Assembly: GCF_003049525.1 (NCBI RefSeq)
Contig: NZ_PYWL01000001.1
Span: forward strand, 1-64,000
DNA length: 64,000 nt
Source of the DNA: Lysinibacillus fusiformis
GTDB lineage: Bacteria; Bacillota; Bacilli; Bacillales_A; Planococcaceae
Reading direction: 5' to 3'
Shown here: positions 41,777 through 50,571 of the stretch, piece by piece
Numbering within the stretch: the first letter of the stretch is position 1
Layout of the letters: the number at the start of each line of letters is the position of its first letter
Program-made: the position numbers and the translations under genes
Notes under the pieces: generated by a model
What the model was told of the DNA's origin: nothing
What the model saw: only the letters and a program-made list of their open reading frames with translations
Database searches by the model: none

Positions 41777-42885
41777 TTTCCTTCACCTTGCTTTGGATAA
41801 GCGATAATACGTAAATCCTCGCCTATCTTATCAAATGAGGCAAATTCAATATCCCATGCCTCATTCATGAAAGAGGGGTTATCGCCCGCAAATGGCGTTA
41901 AGGATAAATTCCCTCCTAGAACCTTTGGCGCTACATAAATCACATACTTGTCAATGGCACCTTGCTGTAAAAATGAAGCATTCACTTTACTACCACCCTC
42001 TAGCAAAATATCTGTAATGCCGTGTTCATAAAGTCTTGCAAGCATTTCATCAATATTTAGCCCACGTTCGTTCTTCTCTATAGGTAAAACTGTAAGGCCT
42101 TTATCTGTAAATGAATCGACCTTTTCCTGGCTAACCTCATTGCTGCAAACAAGAATTGTTGGGGCTTCTTCCGTATTGAACACATTCGCATCTAATGGTG
42201 AACGTAATAAACTATCCATAATGATGCGTGTTGGGTTTTTCCCATAGCCTTCGCTTAATCTTGTTGTTAAAGACGGATTGTCAGCGATGACTGTACCAAC
42301 ACCAACTAGAATACCATCTACCTCATGGCGAATATGGTGAACATCCTCACGCGCAGCATCACCTGTTACCCATTTAGAATGACCTGTATGCGTAGCAATT
42401 TTCCCATCTACAGTCATAGCAAATTTTGAAATAACAAACGGTCTTTTAGTGAGCATATTATGGATAAAGCGTTCATTTAAACGGCGTGCTTGTTGCTCCA
42501 AAACACCGACCTCCACTGCTATACCTGCATCGCGTAGCAATTGAATGCCACGACCTGCTACAGTAGGATTAGGATCTTGCATGGCAACCACCACTCGACT
42601 AACACCAGATTCCTTCACTAAATTCGCACAAGGAGGCGTTTTACCAAAATGTGAACAAGGTTCAAGCGTGACATATAGTGTAGCATTCTTTGCATGTTCA
42701 CCAGCCATACGAAAAGCATGAACTTCTGCATGTGGTTCGCCTGCTTTTCTGTGTAAACCAGTACCTACAATAATGTCATTTTTGACAATTACCGCCCCGA
42801 CAAGTGGATTAGGGTTTGTATTGCCTTTTGCACTAGCTGCTAGGTCTAGAGCTAGTTGCATGTATTTTTCGTCTTTATTAGTCAT
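41773..42885 (-). CDS. ribD: RibD: riboflavin-specific deaminase/reductase
   Basis: 370 aa from ATG 42885 (GGAGGTGGCGACC upstream). Deaminase domain ~1-145: HAEVHAFRMAGEHAKNATLY has the HAE zinc motif, and EPCSHFGKTPPCANL the PCxxxxxTPPC Cys pair. Reductase domain ~146-370: ISKFAMTVDGKIATHTGHSK, GVGTVIADNPSLTTRL and LEGGSKVNASFLQQGAIDK. Both active sites look complete. It performs the two steps after GTP cyclohydrolase II. No ribE or ribH is nearby, so this ribAD set is separate from a full rib operon. Confidence 0.92.
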   Translation of the reverse strand: MTNKDEKYMQLALDLAASAKGNTNPNPLVGAVIVKNDIIVGTGLHRKAGEPHAEVHAFRMAGEHAKNATLYVTLEPCSHFGKTPPCANLVKESGVSRVVVAMQDPNPTVAGRGIQLLRDAGIAVEVGVLEQQARRLNERFIHNMLTKRPFVISKFAMTVDGKIATHTGHSKWVTGDAAREDVHHIRHEVDGILVGVGTVIADNPSLTTRLSEGYGKNPTRIIMDSLLRSPLDANVFNTEEAPTILVCSNEVSQEKVDSFTDKGLTVLPIEKNERGLNIDEMLARLYEHGITDILLEGGSKVNASFLQQGAIDKYVIYVAPKVLGGNLSLTPFAGDNPSFMNEAWDIEFASFDKIGEDLRIIAYPKQGEGN

Positions 42886-42900
42886 GGTCGCCACCTCCAC

Positions 42901-43632
42901 TTATTGTTTTTCTCGTAAATGTCCAGATTTCTCAACCTTCGTTTCCAAATAAAAACGATTCGTTTCCGTTAAGCCACCCCATAAAGGAACATGCCCTTCT
43001 GCCGCTAAGCCTCGAGCCAGTAAAGCAGCCAATTTTTTAGGATTATTTGTAATAAGTGTCACAGGCTTTGCACGTAGAGTAGCTAAAACTGCGAGTGCTT
43101 CTTCATATGAACGTGTATCGTCAGGGAAGCCAAGTGCATGGTTTGCCTCTACTGTATCTAGCCCTTCTTCTTGTAATAAATAAGCGAGTGATTTAGAGAA
43201 TAATCCGATGCCTCGCCCTTCATGATCAGCTAAATAAAAAATAGCTCCACAGCCGTGCTCTACAATCATTTTCATAGATTCATGCAATTGATAGCCACAA
43301 TCACAGCGCTGACTGCCAAATATGTCACCAGTGTGACAAATACTATGCATGCGGATTAAAGCATCTTCTGAATGGGTAAAATCACCATATACAAGAACTG
43401 ATGATTGCTGTAAAAAAGCCAAATTGGCTGTAGCTAAGCCATCAATGATTTCTTCTTTCGATACATTCACATCTACTGTAAGCCAGTTATACCACTGAAA
43501 TGTAGCAGAAAAGTCACCTTGTTTAACAGGCAAATTCACAGGACCAACTAGGCAAATATTTTCTGTATTCGTGTGCTTTATAACTGTCATTTTATCTTTC
43601 ACTATGTCCATAATTTTAGTAGTAATTGTCAT
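42901..43632 (-). CDS. ribA: GTP cyclohydrolase II, stand-alone RibA
   Basis: 243 aa from ATG 43632 (GGAG 6 nt upstream; in-frame TTG 12 nt earlier is not favoured). Zinc-binding Cys in HSICHTGDIFGSQRCDCGYQ, catalytic FYLADHEGRGIGLFSKSLAY with the conserved Arg, and TNNPKKLAALLARGLA at the end of the domain. It lacks the DHBP-synthase half found in the usual Bacillus RibBA and so makes only the pyrimidine branch. It heads the operon ribA-ribD-monooxygenase-HAD, starting from GTP. Confidence 0.9.
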   Translation of the reverse strand: MTITTKIMDIVKDKMTVIKHTNTENICLVGPVNLPVKQGDFSATFQWYNWLTVDVNVSKEEIIDGLATANLAFLQQSSVLVYGDFTHSEDALIRMHSICHTGDIFGSQRCDCGYQLHESMKMIVEHGCGAIFYLADHEGRGIGLFSKSLAYLLQEEGLDTVEANHALGFPDDTRSYEEALAVLATLRAKPVTLITNNPKKLAALLARGLAAEGHVPLWGGLTETNRFYLETKVEKSGHLREKQ

Positions 43633-43658
43633 ATTAATCTCCAACCTTCTATAGGAAA

Positions 43659-43681
43659 CAGTTGGTTAAAAACACCAACTG
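43659..43681. repeat. Perfect hairpin CAGTTGGT/ACCAACTG in the ribA leader
   Basis: 8-bp arms (43659-43666, 43674-43681), 7-nt loop. It lies ~20 bp before the ribA ribosome binding site; possible operator or translation-control hairpin. No T-run follows. Confidence 0.5.
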
Positions 43682-43719
43682 AGCACATGTATTTTCACAA
43701 CACTTACATAACGTAACTT

Positions 43720-43748
43720 AGTTTATAATAATAACTAAAAAGTGTCAA
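43720..43748 (-). promoter_or_regulatory. Promoter of the ribA operon; no FMN riboswitch in the leader
   Basis: -35 TTGACA (43743-43748), 17-bp spacer, -10 TAAACT (43720-43725). The transcript leader of ~80 nt is too short for an FMN aptamer, and none of its conserved blocks is present. Confidence 0.55.
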
Positions 43749-43903
43749 ACAACAGCTACTATCCTATGATTTTTAATAGTAAATACAAAAATTTTAGCAT
43801 TACTTTTTCATCATATACTACTAGCTTATGGAGATGCTATTTTTTCTGTGCAGGCTAGTCTATAATAAGCTGTGGTACCTGTAATGACGAAAGGAAGTTT
43901 AAA

Positions 43904-44539
43904 ATGAACTTAGAAAAAACTGTGCAACTGAAGCAGCCAAAATATCAACAAATCGCTATCGACCTTGCCTCCAAAATCGTAGAAAGAAAATACCGCATCG
44001 GCGATAAAATATATGCAAGATCTTCTCTTGCAAGTCAATATAATGTGTCTGCTGAGACTGCGAGAAGAGCAATCGCTGTCTTACAAGACTTAGAAATTGT
44101 AGAGGCATCGAAAGGTAGCGGTGTAATTATTAAGTCGTATGAAAAAGCAGCGCATTTTGTCCGACAATTTCATGACGTTCAATCCATTCATGAAATACAA
44201 AATGAACTTCTGACTAGTATTCAAAAGCAACAGCATGAATTAATAAATTTACAAGACAAGGCAAAGCAGCTAATTAGTCGTACGGAGCATTTCCGTTCAG
44301 TAAATCCATTTATTCCTTATCAATTAGAAATGACTGCTGAAAGTCCATGCATTCATCAAACTGTACAAGCCTTAAATTTTTGGCAAAATACATCAAGTAC
44401 CATCGTCGGTATTCGTCGTGGTAATGAATTATTACTATCACCTGGTCCTTATGTATCATTCGAAGAAGGTGATATTATTTATTTTGTTGGAAATGATGAA
44501 AGCTTCGCTAGAGTACAAAGCTTTTTATACCCAAATTAA
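43904..44539 (+). CDS. busR: BusR-like regulator: GntR HTH plus RCK_C (TrkA-C) domain
   Basis: 211 aa. Residues ~10-78 are a GntR winged helix (YQQIAIDLASKIVERKYRIG, SLASQYNVSAETARRAIAVL). A coiled-coil linker (about 85-130) leads to an RCK_C domain (about 130-211: SPCIHQTVQALNFWQNTSST, GIRRGNELLLSPGPYVSFEE, GDIIYFVGND). This is the architecture of BusR, the repressor of glycine betaine uptake in lactococci and streptococci that is activated by c-di-AMP. It stands directly before opuAA-AB-AC, with a terminator and an operator-like inverted repeat between them. The name is by architecture and context. Confidence 0.85.
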   Translation: MNLEKTVQLKQPKYQQIAIDLASKIVERKYRIGDKIYARSSLASQYNVSAETARRAIAVLQDLEIVEASKGSGVIIKSYEKAAHFVRQFHDVQSIHEIQNELLTSIQKQQHELINLQDKAKQLISRTEHFRSVNPFIPYQLEMTAESPCIHQTVQALNFWQNTSSTIVGIRRGNELLLSPGPYVSFEEGDIIYFVGNDESFARVQSFLYPN

Positions 44540-44583
44540 AAACCGTTTAAGCGCTGATATCACAGCGTTTAAGCGGTTTTTTT
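44540..44583 (+). terminator. Terminator of the busR-like gene
   Basis: AAACCGTTTAAGCGCTG pairs with CAGCGTTTAAGCGGTTT with two mismatches or wobbles, then TTTTC. It separates busR from opuA transcription. Confidence 0.75.
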
Positions 44584-44596
44584 CTTATTGGTCGGT

Positions 44597-44639
44597 TTGA
44601 CAAAAGTAACAACCCTTTGTTACAGTAAGGTTGTTACTT
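44597..44639 (+). promoter_or_regulatory. opuA promoter with 11-bp inverted repeat (putative BusR operator)
   Basis: -35 TTGACA (44597-44602) is followed by AAGTAACAACC (44604-44614) and its exact reverse complement GGTTGTTACTT (44629-44639) 14 bp apart. Another GTTAC lies in the spacer, and a weak -10 TACAGT (44621-44626) falls within. The repeat covers the spacer and -10, as expected for a repressor site. Confidence 0.6.
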
Positions 44640-44697
44640 GTTTATTTTTGGGTATCACTATCTTCAAATAGTAATAATCTACGAAAGGAGTGCTTCT

Positions 44698-45897
44698 ATG
44701 GAAAAATTAAAAGTAGAACACGTATCAAAAGTGTTTGGCAAACATATTCCCCAAGCACTAGAACTCGTCAAGCAACAAAAAAGTAAAACTGATATCTTAA
44801 AAGAAACAGGTGCAACTGTTGGTGTATACGATGCAAGCTTTACAGTGAACGAAGGAGAAATCTTCGTTATCATGGGATTATCAGGAAGTGGTAAATCAAC
44901 ATTAATACGGCTCTTAAACCGCCTTATTGAACCAACGAGCGGAAATATATATATCGATGGAGAAAATATTTCTAAAATGGGTAAAGAAAGTTTACGGACC
45001 GTAAGAAGAAACAAAATGAGCATGGTTTTCCAAAACTTCGGTTTATTCCCTCATCGTACATTACTTCAAAACACCGAATACGGCCTTGAAATCCGAGGCA
45101 TTTCAAAGGATGAACGCCAAGCAAAAGCAGAGCAAGCTCTTGAAAATGCTGGATTACTCGCTTATAAAGATCAATATCCAAGCCAATTATCAGGTGGTAT
45201 GCAGCAACGTGTTGGATTAGCGCGTGCTCTTGCCAATGATCCTGAAATTTTATTAATGGATGAAGCTTTTTCAGCATTAGACCCATTAATTCGTAAAGAA
45301 ATGCAAGATGAGCTACTCGATCTACAACAAAAAGTCAAAAAAACAATTTTATTTATCACTCATGATCTGAATGAAGCATTACGCATTGGGGATCGAATCG
45401 CTATTATGAAGGATGGCTCTATCATTCAAATTGGTACGGGAGAAGAAATATTAACCAACCCAGCGAATGATTATGTCAAAACATTCGTGGAAGATGTGGA
45501 CCGCTCTAAAGTATTGACGGCTGAAAATGTCATGGTGCGACCTGTTTATGTCAACGTAGATTTAGACGGCCCTAAAGTAGCACTAAAACGTATGCGACAA
45601 GAGGCTGTTAGTTTATTAATGGCTGTCGACAAAAACCGACATTTAAAAGGCTTTATTACAGCAGACGACGCATTAGCTTCTGCTAAGAAGCAAGAGCAAA
45701 CTGTCCATTCCATTGTGCAATCAGAGGTGTTAACAGTTCCACCAGACATGCTATTACAGGATATATTAGGGATGATTTATAATTCACCTACTCCTATTGC
45801 CGTCGTAAAAGATGGTCGCTTGCTTGGTGTGCTGATTAGAGGCGTTGTCATCCAAGCACTTTCAACGAGTGACGAGGAGGCCGATGTACATGAATAA
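44698..45897 (+). CDS. opuAA: Glycine betaine/proline ABC transporter ATPase with CBS pair
   Basis: 399 aa from ATG 44698 (GAAAGGAG upstream). Walker A is GLSGSGKST, the Q-loop is [12 protein letters not shown], the signature is [15 protein letters not shown], and Walker B is [12 protein letters not shown]. Two C-terminal CBS motifs (about residues 265-395, [20 protein letters not shown] and [20 protein letters not shown]) match OpuAA, where they sense ionic strength or nucleotides. It takes up osmoprotectants with the next two genes. The 20-codon N-terminal extension of the open frame is not translated. Confidence 0.93.
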   Translation: MEKLKVEHVSKVFGKHIPQALELVKQQKSKTDILKETGATVGVYDASFTVNEGEIFVIMGLSGSGKSTLIRLLNRLIEPTSGNIYIDGENISKMGKESLRTVRRNKMSMVFQNFGLFPHRTLLQNTEYGLEIRGISKDERQAKAEQALENAGLLAYKDQYPSQLSGGMQQRVGLARALANDPEILLMDEAFSALDPLIRKEMQDELLDLQQKVKKTILFITHDLNEALRIGDRIAIMKDGSIIQIGTGEEILTNPANDYVKTFVEDVDRSKVLTAENVMVRPVYVNVDLDGPKVALKRMRQEAVSLLMAVDKNRHLKGFITADDALASAKKQEQTVHSIVQSEVLTVPPDMLLQDILGMIYNSPTPIAVVKDGRLLGVLIRGVVIQALSTSDEEADVHE

Positions 45898-46744
45898 TTT
45901 TTTAGATAATATTCCAACAATACCACTAGCTCCATGGGTAGAATCAGCTATGGACTGGTTGACGAGTAATTTTTCAGCGTTCTTTAACTCGATTCAGCAA
46001 TTTGGAAAACTACTCATGAATCAGGTCACTGATTTGTTAAATAGTATCCCAGCCATTATTTTAATATTACTTGTCGTTGTTTTTGCCTTTTATGCAACTG
46101 GTAAAAAATTCGGGCTTGCCTCATTTTCATTAATAGGCTTGTTGTTTATTTATAATCAAGGTCTTTGGACAAATCTGATGGAAACAACCACGCTCGTCAT
46201 CTTTTCAAGTATTATTTCCATCATCATCGGTATTCCACTTGGGATTCTAATGTCGAAGTCTACAATCGCTGAAAGTATTATTAAACCAATACTCGATTTC
46301 ATGCAAACAATGCCTGGCTTTGTCTACCTCATCCCTGCCGTTGCCTTTTTCGGCATAGGAATTGTACCTGGTGTCTTCGCATCCGTTATCTTTGCTTTGC
46401 CACCAACTGTACGTATGACTAACCTAGGTATCCGTCAGGTACCTAAAGAATTAGTGGAAGCCGCAGACTCTTATGGTAGTACAGCTAGTCAAAAACTATT
46501 TAAAGTAGAAATCCCACTTGCTAAATCAACGATTATGGCAGGTATTAACCAAACTGTAATGCTGTCCCTTTCTATGGTAGTTATCGCCTCGATGATTGGT
46601 GCTCCAGGTTTAGGACGGGAAGTCTTAACAGCCCTACAACGTACACAGGTTGGGAATGGTTTCGTTGCAGGTTTAGGTTTAGTTATTTTTGCTATTATTA
46701 TTGACCGTTTAACACAAAGCTTTAATAAAAAGAAAGCCTTATAA
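45890..46744 (+). CDS. opuAB: Glycine betaine ABC transporter permease
   Basis: 284 aa from ATG 45890 (9 nt after GAGGAGG), overlapping the ATPase stop by 8 bp. Six or more helices. The inner-membrane EAA loop is [20 protein letters not shown], then [19 protein letters not shown]. The N-terminal amphipathic part ([20 protein letters not shown]) is typical of ProW/OpuAB. Translationally coupled to opuAA. Confidence 0.92.
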   Translation: MNNFLDNIPTIPLAPWVESAMDWLTSNFSAFFNSIQQFGKLLMNQVTDLLNSIPAIILILLVVVFAFYATGKKFGLASFSLIGLLFIYNQGLWTNLMETTTLVIFSSIISIIIGIPLGILMSKSTIAESIIKPILDFMQTMPGFVYLIPAVAFFGIGIVPGVFASVIFALPPTVRMTNLGIRQVPKELVEAADSYGSTASQKLFKVEIPLAKSTIMAGINQTVMLSLSMVVIASMIGAPGLGREVLTALQRTQVGNGFVAGLGLVIFAIIIDRLTQSFNKKKAL

Positions 46745-46812
46745 AATTAGTTTATTTTCTTGCCATGAAGGCAGTTTAATAGATAGAAATGATGTACAGA
46801 AAGGGAGATTAG

Positions 46813-47691
46813 ATGAAACTGAAAACACTATCGAAATTAGGAATGGCTTTAGGTTTAGGCTTCATGCTCGCTGCATGTAGCGGAGGAGACTCTGGTTCTG
46901 GAAAAAATAGTGATTCTAAGGAGGTAAACTTAGCCTATGTAGAGTGGGATACTGAAATCGCCTCTACAAATGTAGTGGGGCAAGTCCTTGAAGATTTAGG
47001 CTATGATGTGACATTAACTCCTTTGGATAATGCCATTATGTGGGAAGCAGTTTCTAAAGGCGAGGCAGACGGCATGGTCGCTGCATGGTTACCACATACA
47101 CATGAATCACAATATGAAAAATATAAAGATAAATTAGATGAGCTGGGCGAAAACCTTGCTGGCGCAAAAATTGGCTTAGTTGTACCAAGCTATATGAAAG
47201 CAAACTCTATTGAAGATTTAACAGATGAGGCTGATCGTACAATTACTGGTATCGAGCCTGGCGCTGGTATAACAGCCGCAACAGAGAAAGCATTAGATGA
47301 ATATGATAGTTTAGCAGATTGGAATTTTGTTACGTCTTCGTCTGGTGCAATGACTACTTCTTTAGCTAAGGCTTTGAAAGAAAAGGAAGAAATTATTGTT
47401 ACTGGTTGGTCACCACACTGGAAATTTGCTAAATATGATCTTAAATATTTAGAAGATCCAAAAGGTGTTTTCGGTGGTGAAGAAACAATCAATACTTTTG
47501 TTCGTAAAGGTTTAAAAGAGGATTTACCTGAAGTGTATTCCGTATTAGATAACTTTCACTGGACAGCTGAAGATTTAGAAAGCGTTATGCTAGAAGTAAT
47601 GGATGGTAAGGATCCAAAAGACGCTGCTAAAGATTGGATTGAAGCAAATCCAGAAAAAGTAGCTGAATGGACAAAAGATGTAAAAAAATAA
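46813..47691 (+). CDS. opuAC: Glycine betaine-binding lipoprotein
   Basis: 292 aa. Lipoprotein signal with KxxKTLSKLGMALGLGFMLAA and the lipobox LAAC (Cys at about 21). The mature part has the OpuAC fold: YVEWDTEIASTNVVGQVLED, ADGMVAAWLPHTHESQY and VTGWSPHWKFAKYDLKYLED supply the Trp residues of the aromatic betaine cage. It follows opuAB after 68 bp with its own AGAAAGGGAG site. Being the anchored receptor, it is needed in excess of the membrane parts. Confidence 0.93.
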   Translation: MKLKTLSKLGMALGLGFMLAACSGGDSGSGKNSDSKEVNLAYVEWDTEIASTNVVGQVLEDLGYDVTLTPLDNAIMWEAVSKGEADGMVAAWLPHTHESQYEKYKDKLDELGENLAGAKIGLVVPSYMKANSIEDLTDEADRTITGIEPGAGITAATEKALDEYDSLADWNFVTSSSGAMTTSLAKALKEKEEIIVTGWSPHWKFAKYDLKYLEDPKGVFGGEETINTFVRKGLKEDLPEVYSVLDNFHWTAEDLESVMLEVMDGKDPKDAAKDWIEANPEKVAEWTKDVKK

Positions 47692-47694
47692 TGT

Positions 47695-47736
47695 AAAAAA
47701 ATGCACTTCCTTTTTTCAACGGGAAGTGCATTTTTT
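47695..47736. terminator. Terminator of the opuA operon
   Basis: AAAAAATGCACTTCC pairs with GGAAGTGCATTTTTT around a T-rich loop; T-runs in both directions also serve the convergent SMR genes. Confidence 0.8.
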
Positions 47737-47747
47737 ATAGGCTTCTT

Positions 47748-48062
47748 TTATGACAATATTTTCAACATGACGGCTGCTCCTAAAACAAGCACTATACAAA
47801 CAACTCTTCTCCAATCCTTTGATTCATTAAAGAAGAACATTCCTAGCAAGGCTCCTCCAGCCGCACCAATCCCTGTCCAAATTGCATAAGCAGTACCCAT
47901 TGGTAAGGTTTCCATAGCATATGCAAGACCTGCAAAGCTTAATGTAAATGCAAATATCAATAACCCCAAGTTTTTTTTATTCTTTTCGTTATTATATTTA
48001 CTAATCATATAGACACCCATCATCTCACATAAGCCTGCAATTATTAATGCCATCCACGCCAT
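47748..48062 (-). CDS. ykkD: SMR-family transporter, second subunit (YkkD-like, guanidinium exporter)
   Basis: 104 aa with four membrane helices (MAWMALIIAGLCEMMGVYMI, NLGLLIFAFTLSFAGLAYAM, LPMGTAYAIWTGIGAAGGAL, VVCIVLVLGAAVMLKILS). Glu14 in GLCEMMG is the conserved proton/cation site of SMR proteins. It is coupled to the previous SMR gene, whose stop it overlaps at the start. The pair lies downstream of a guanidine-I riboswitch, so it probably exports guanidinium as a heterodimer. Confidence 0.87.
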   Translation of the reverse strand: MAWMALIIAGLCEMMGVYMISKYNNEKNKKNLGLLIFAFTLSFAGLAYAMETLPMGTAYAIWTGIGAAGGALLGMFFFNESKDWRRVVCIVLVLGAAVMLKILS

Positions 48063-48403
48063 TATTCAGTCACCTCTTTTTCCTTCGGCTCTCCTGTCAC
48101 AAGCTTTAAGCCAACAACCCCTGCCAATAAAACAACAATACATAGTATTTTTGCTAGCTTCCATGGCTCTCCAAACAGCAAACTATCCGCGCATACAGTG
48201 CCCGCTGTCCCTAAGCCTACAAAAATTGCATATACCGTGCCAACTGGTATATGCTCTCCCGCTTTAATAAGCAAATAAAAACTAACATAGATTGCAATTG
48301 CAGTGCCTATCCATTCCCATACAGTTGAAGCATGCTTTAAACCAATGACCCAGCCTACTTCAAAGCAAGCAGCGATAATGACACTTAACCAATGCTTATT
48401 CAT
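48062..48403 (-). CDS. ykkC: SMR-family transporter, first subunit (YkkC-like, guanidinium exporter)
   Basis: 113 aa from ATG 48403, which is 7 nt after GGAGGG. Four helices: WLSVIIAACFEVGWVIGLKH with the functional Glu, WIGTAIAIYVSFYLLIKAG, PVGTVYAIFVGLGTAGTVCA and LAKILCIVVLLAGVVGL. It has a charged C-terminal tail. It is the first gene after the riboswitch. Paired SMR genes in this context are known guanidine exporters in related bacteria. Confidence 0.88.
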   Translation of the reverse strand: MNKHWLSVIIAACFEVGWVIGLKHASTVWEWIGTAIAIYVSFYLLIKAGEHIPVGTVYAIFVGLGTAGTVCADSLLFGEPWKLAKILCIVVLLAGVVGLKLVTGEPKEKEVTE

Positions 48404-48496
48404 AAAAAATCCCTCCATTTTATAGGACACGATGAATGACTACCTAGATGACTACCCTTTCTCAGCTTTCGCCAAATTACCTGATTTTAGCCAAAG

Positions 48497-48622
48497 AAAA
48501 AAGCCTAGAAGAAACTGTCCATCGACAGTATCTCCCAGGCTTTTATCCCTCCGTGTCACAAAAAAATTGTGGTTTTCTCTCGGACCAGACTAGCATCAGC
48601 TACGGAACCCTAGAAAACTTTA
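48497..48622 (-). promoter_or_regulatory. Guanidine-I (ykkC) riboswitch with terminator
   Basis: On the minus strand the conserved blocks occur in order: TCTAGGGTTCCG, GGTCCGAGAG, ACACGGAGGGATAAAAGCC and TGGGAGA, followed by a hairpin in which AAAGCC pairs with GGCTTT before a T6 run (48497-48502). Guanidine binding stabilises the aptamer and prevents termination, switching on the SMR pair about 90 bp downstream. Confidence 0.92.
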
Positions 48623-48640
48623 CAATATTTTATTAACCTT

Positions 48641-48649
48641 AGTATAGCA
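48641..48649 (-). promoter_or_regulatory. Extended -10 promoter of the riboswitch transcript
   Basis: TGCTATACT on the minus strand (TGn extension plus TATACT, 48641-48649). Any -35 is weak. It lies ~20 bp before the aptamer. Confidence 0.5.
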
Positions 48650-48655
48650 AACTAT

Positions 48656-49803
48656 TTAATAATTTTCCACTGGAACATAGCCGACTTTTTCTACTAATGC
48701 TTGACCTTCATCGGTACGTATCCAATCGATTAGCTTTTGAACATTTTCATTTTCTGTCCCTGCAGTGACTGCATAAAACTCGGATACTAAAGGATATGTT
48801 CCATTTCGAATATTCTCTTTAGTTGGAGCTACTCCATCAATGGATAGTAATTTGATTTTTTTATTTTGAACCATTTCTGTCGAATAATATCTAAAGGTAT
48901 AGCCCATCGCATTTTTATAGTTTCGATATTGTGATACTTCATGGATAATGCCCCCCATTCCTGAAGCAATATTTTCAGAAGGTGCCTTCATAATCGGCAT
49001 GTTGCCCATTAATTTCTCTAATGCCGTTTGACTTCCACTATCCGCCAGACGCTGGAAAGCACGGATGGCTTCATCCTCACCGCCTACATCACGCCAATTG
49101 GTAACGTCACCAGCATATATTTTCTTCACCTGTTCTAATGTAACATTATCCACATTGTTTTTATGATGGACGAAAAAAACAAATGCCTCTCGCCCTATTG
49201 GTGTCATATCAAACGTAAGGCCTTCTTTTTCTGCTTGCCATTCTTGCGAGACAGAAGGTGCTGCCACAAAAATAAGATCCACATCTCCCGCTATTAAACT
49301 TTGATAGGCTTCTGGCGTACGGCTCACTTGGACCCTACTATTATATGGCTGGTAGTCTCCTTTAGGGTAAGTAGCCTCCACAAAAGCTGCATATAAAGGA
49401 TACATAGCCGTGGCTTCATCTAATCGCGGTAATGACTCTGTCAATTGTAATGAGGCTACTTCGTCAGGCTTTACCACTAGATTGCCCCGCGTAAATGGTT
49501 GATAGGCAGATATATCAATTTCTGCATCTACAGTGGGAATACTCAGCTTATAATAATGTTGAATAGGAGTAATTAAAGCAATTACTATTGCTACACCTAA
49601 TACACTCATTAACCATCTCCTTTTCTTTTTTGTATGTATCCAATTAAATATTCCACCAACAAACAACACAAATAAACAAACGGGAACTGTATAAACTAGT
49701 GGTAGAAAGTGCTATGACCATTCAGAATGACAATAAGTGCTACCATTACTGTCACTACTGATAAACCAATCATAACGCTCACGATTTGTAAAAATTTAAT
49801 CAA
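48656..49803 (-). pseudogene. PstS-like phosphate-binding protein with N-terminal membrane helices, frameshifted
   Basis: The 337-codon downstream frame (48656-49669) is a PBP-like domain: ASLQLTESLPRLDEATAMYP, LIAGDVDLIFVAAPS, GREAFVFFVHHKNNVD, GSQTALEKLMGN. It has no proper start. Upstream, TTG 49803 with GGAGGG 7 nt away opens another frame, MIKFLQIVSVMIGLSVVTVM then VALIVILNGHSTFYH*, which stops at 49695-49697. The two frames join if one base is missing around 49698-49712; the downstream frame there reads HFLPLVYTVPVCLFVLFVGG. Intact, the protein would have about 382 residues with three N-terminal helices. A real mutation or a sequencing error are both possible. Confidence 0.72.
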
Positions 49804-49999
49804 GACGCAACCCTCCAGTGTAATTTTACACTTTCAAATTCATCGTACTAGAAAAAGCAGGCATTCGCAACATTATAATCTGAAAATTATGTTAAAATTA
49901 AATTTATCTTGATTCGACATCTATTTGAAACAAGATCATGCCTAAGGTGATGGAAGAAAAATCGCCAAGGCGTAACTGATGATTAGGAGGAATGTACAT

Positions 50000-50473
50000 A
50001 TGGCAATAGAAAAAGTACGCAGCCATTTAGCCCAATGGCATGTGGAACACAAAATACAAGAGTTAGAGGAGAGCTCTGCAACTGTTGAATTAGCAGCTCA
50101 GGCACTTGGCTGTGAGCCTGCCCGCATAGCAAAATCTTTATCCTTTCTTGTCAATGATGGCGCTATATTAATTGTGGCAGCCGGTGATGCAAAAATCGAT
50201 AATGCCAAATATAAAGCAGTGTTTGGGACAAAAGCAAAGATGCTAGGCAAAGATGATGTGGAAGCTATGATTGGTCATGATGTCGGTGGAGTTTGTCCCT
50301 TTGGTGTGAATGAAGGTGTTGTTATTTATTTAGATGAATCCCTTAAACGGTTTACAACGGTTTTTCCTGCATGTGGCAGTAGTAATTCCGCGATAGAGGT
50401 TACTATTTCTGAGCTTGAAACCTATACGCCCTATGAAGAATGGATTGATGTCTGTAAGGGCTGGCATGATTAG
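50000..50473 (+). CDS. YbaK/EbsC-family aminoacyl-tRNA deacylase
   Basis: 157 aa from ATG 50000 (AGGAGG upstream; upstream in-frame ATG lacks spacing). YbaK fold: VELAAQALGCEPARIAKSLS with the conserved Lys, NAKYKAVFGTKAKMLGKDDV, DVGGVCPFGVNEGVVIYLDE and FPACGSSNSAIEVT. Such proteins hydrolyse mischarged tRNA, for instance Cys-tRNA(Pro). Monocistronic. Which tRNA is edited cannot be told. Confidence 0.87.
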   Translation: MAIEKVRSHLAQWHVEHKIQELEESSATVELAAQALGCEPARIAKSLSFLVNDGAILIVAAGDAKIDNAKYKAVFGTKAKMLGKDDVEAMIGHDVGGVCPFGVNEGVVIYLDESLKRFTTVFPACGSSNSAIEVTISELETYTPYEEWIDVCKGWHD

Positions 50474-50480
50474 ACGAACA

Positions 50481-50517
50481 AAAATCGGTGAAACTATTCA
50501 ACAGTCTCACCGATTTT
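50481..50517. terminator. Terminator of the ybaK-like gene
   Basis: AAAATCGGTGA pairs perfectly with TCACCGATTTT. Confidence 0.75.
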
Positions 50518-50571
50518 TATTGTAGTTATTTCTCCTATTCTCTTTCATCAATGAAAAAAATCATAGAGCTT

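Noticed and set aside
40111..43632. Toxoflavin-type biosynthetic cluster
   Set aside because: RibA and RibD homologues fit, but no methyltransferase or other Tox partner is present in the operon.
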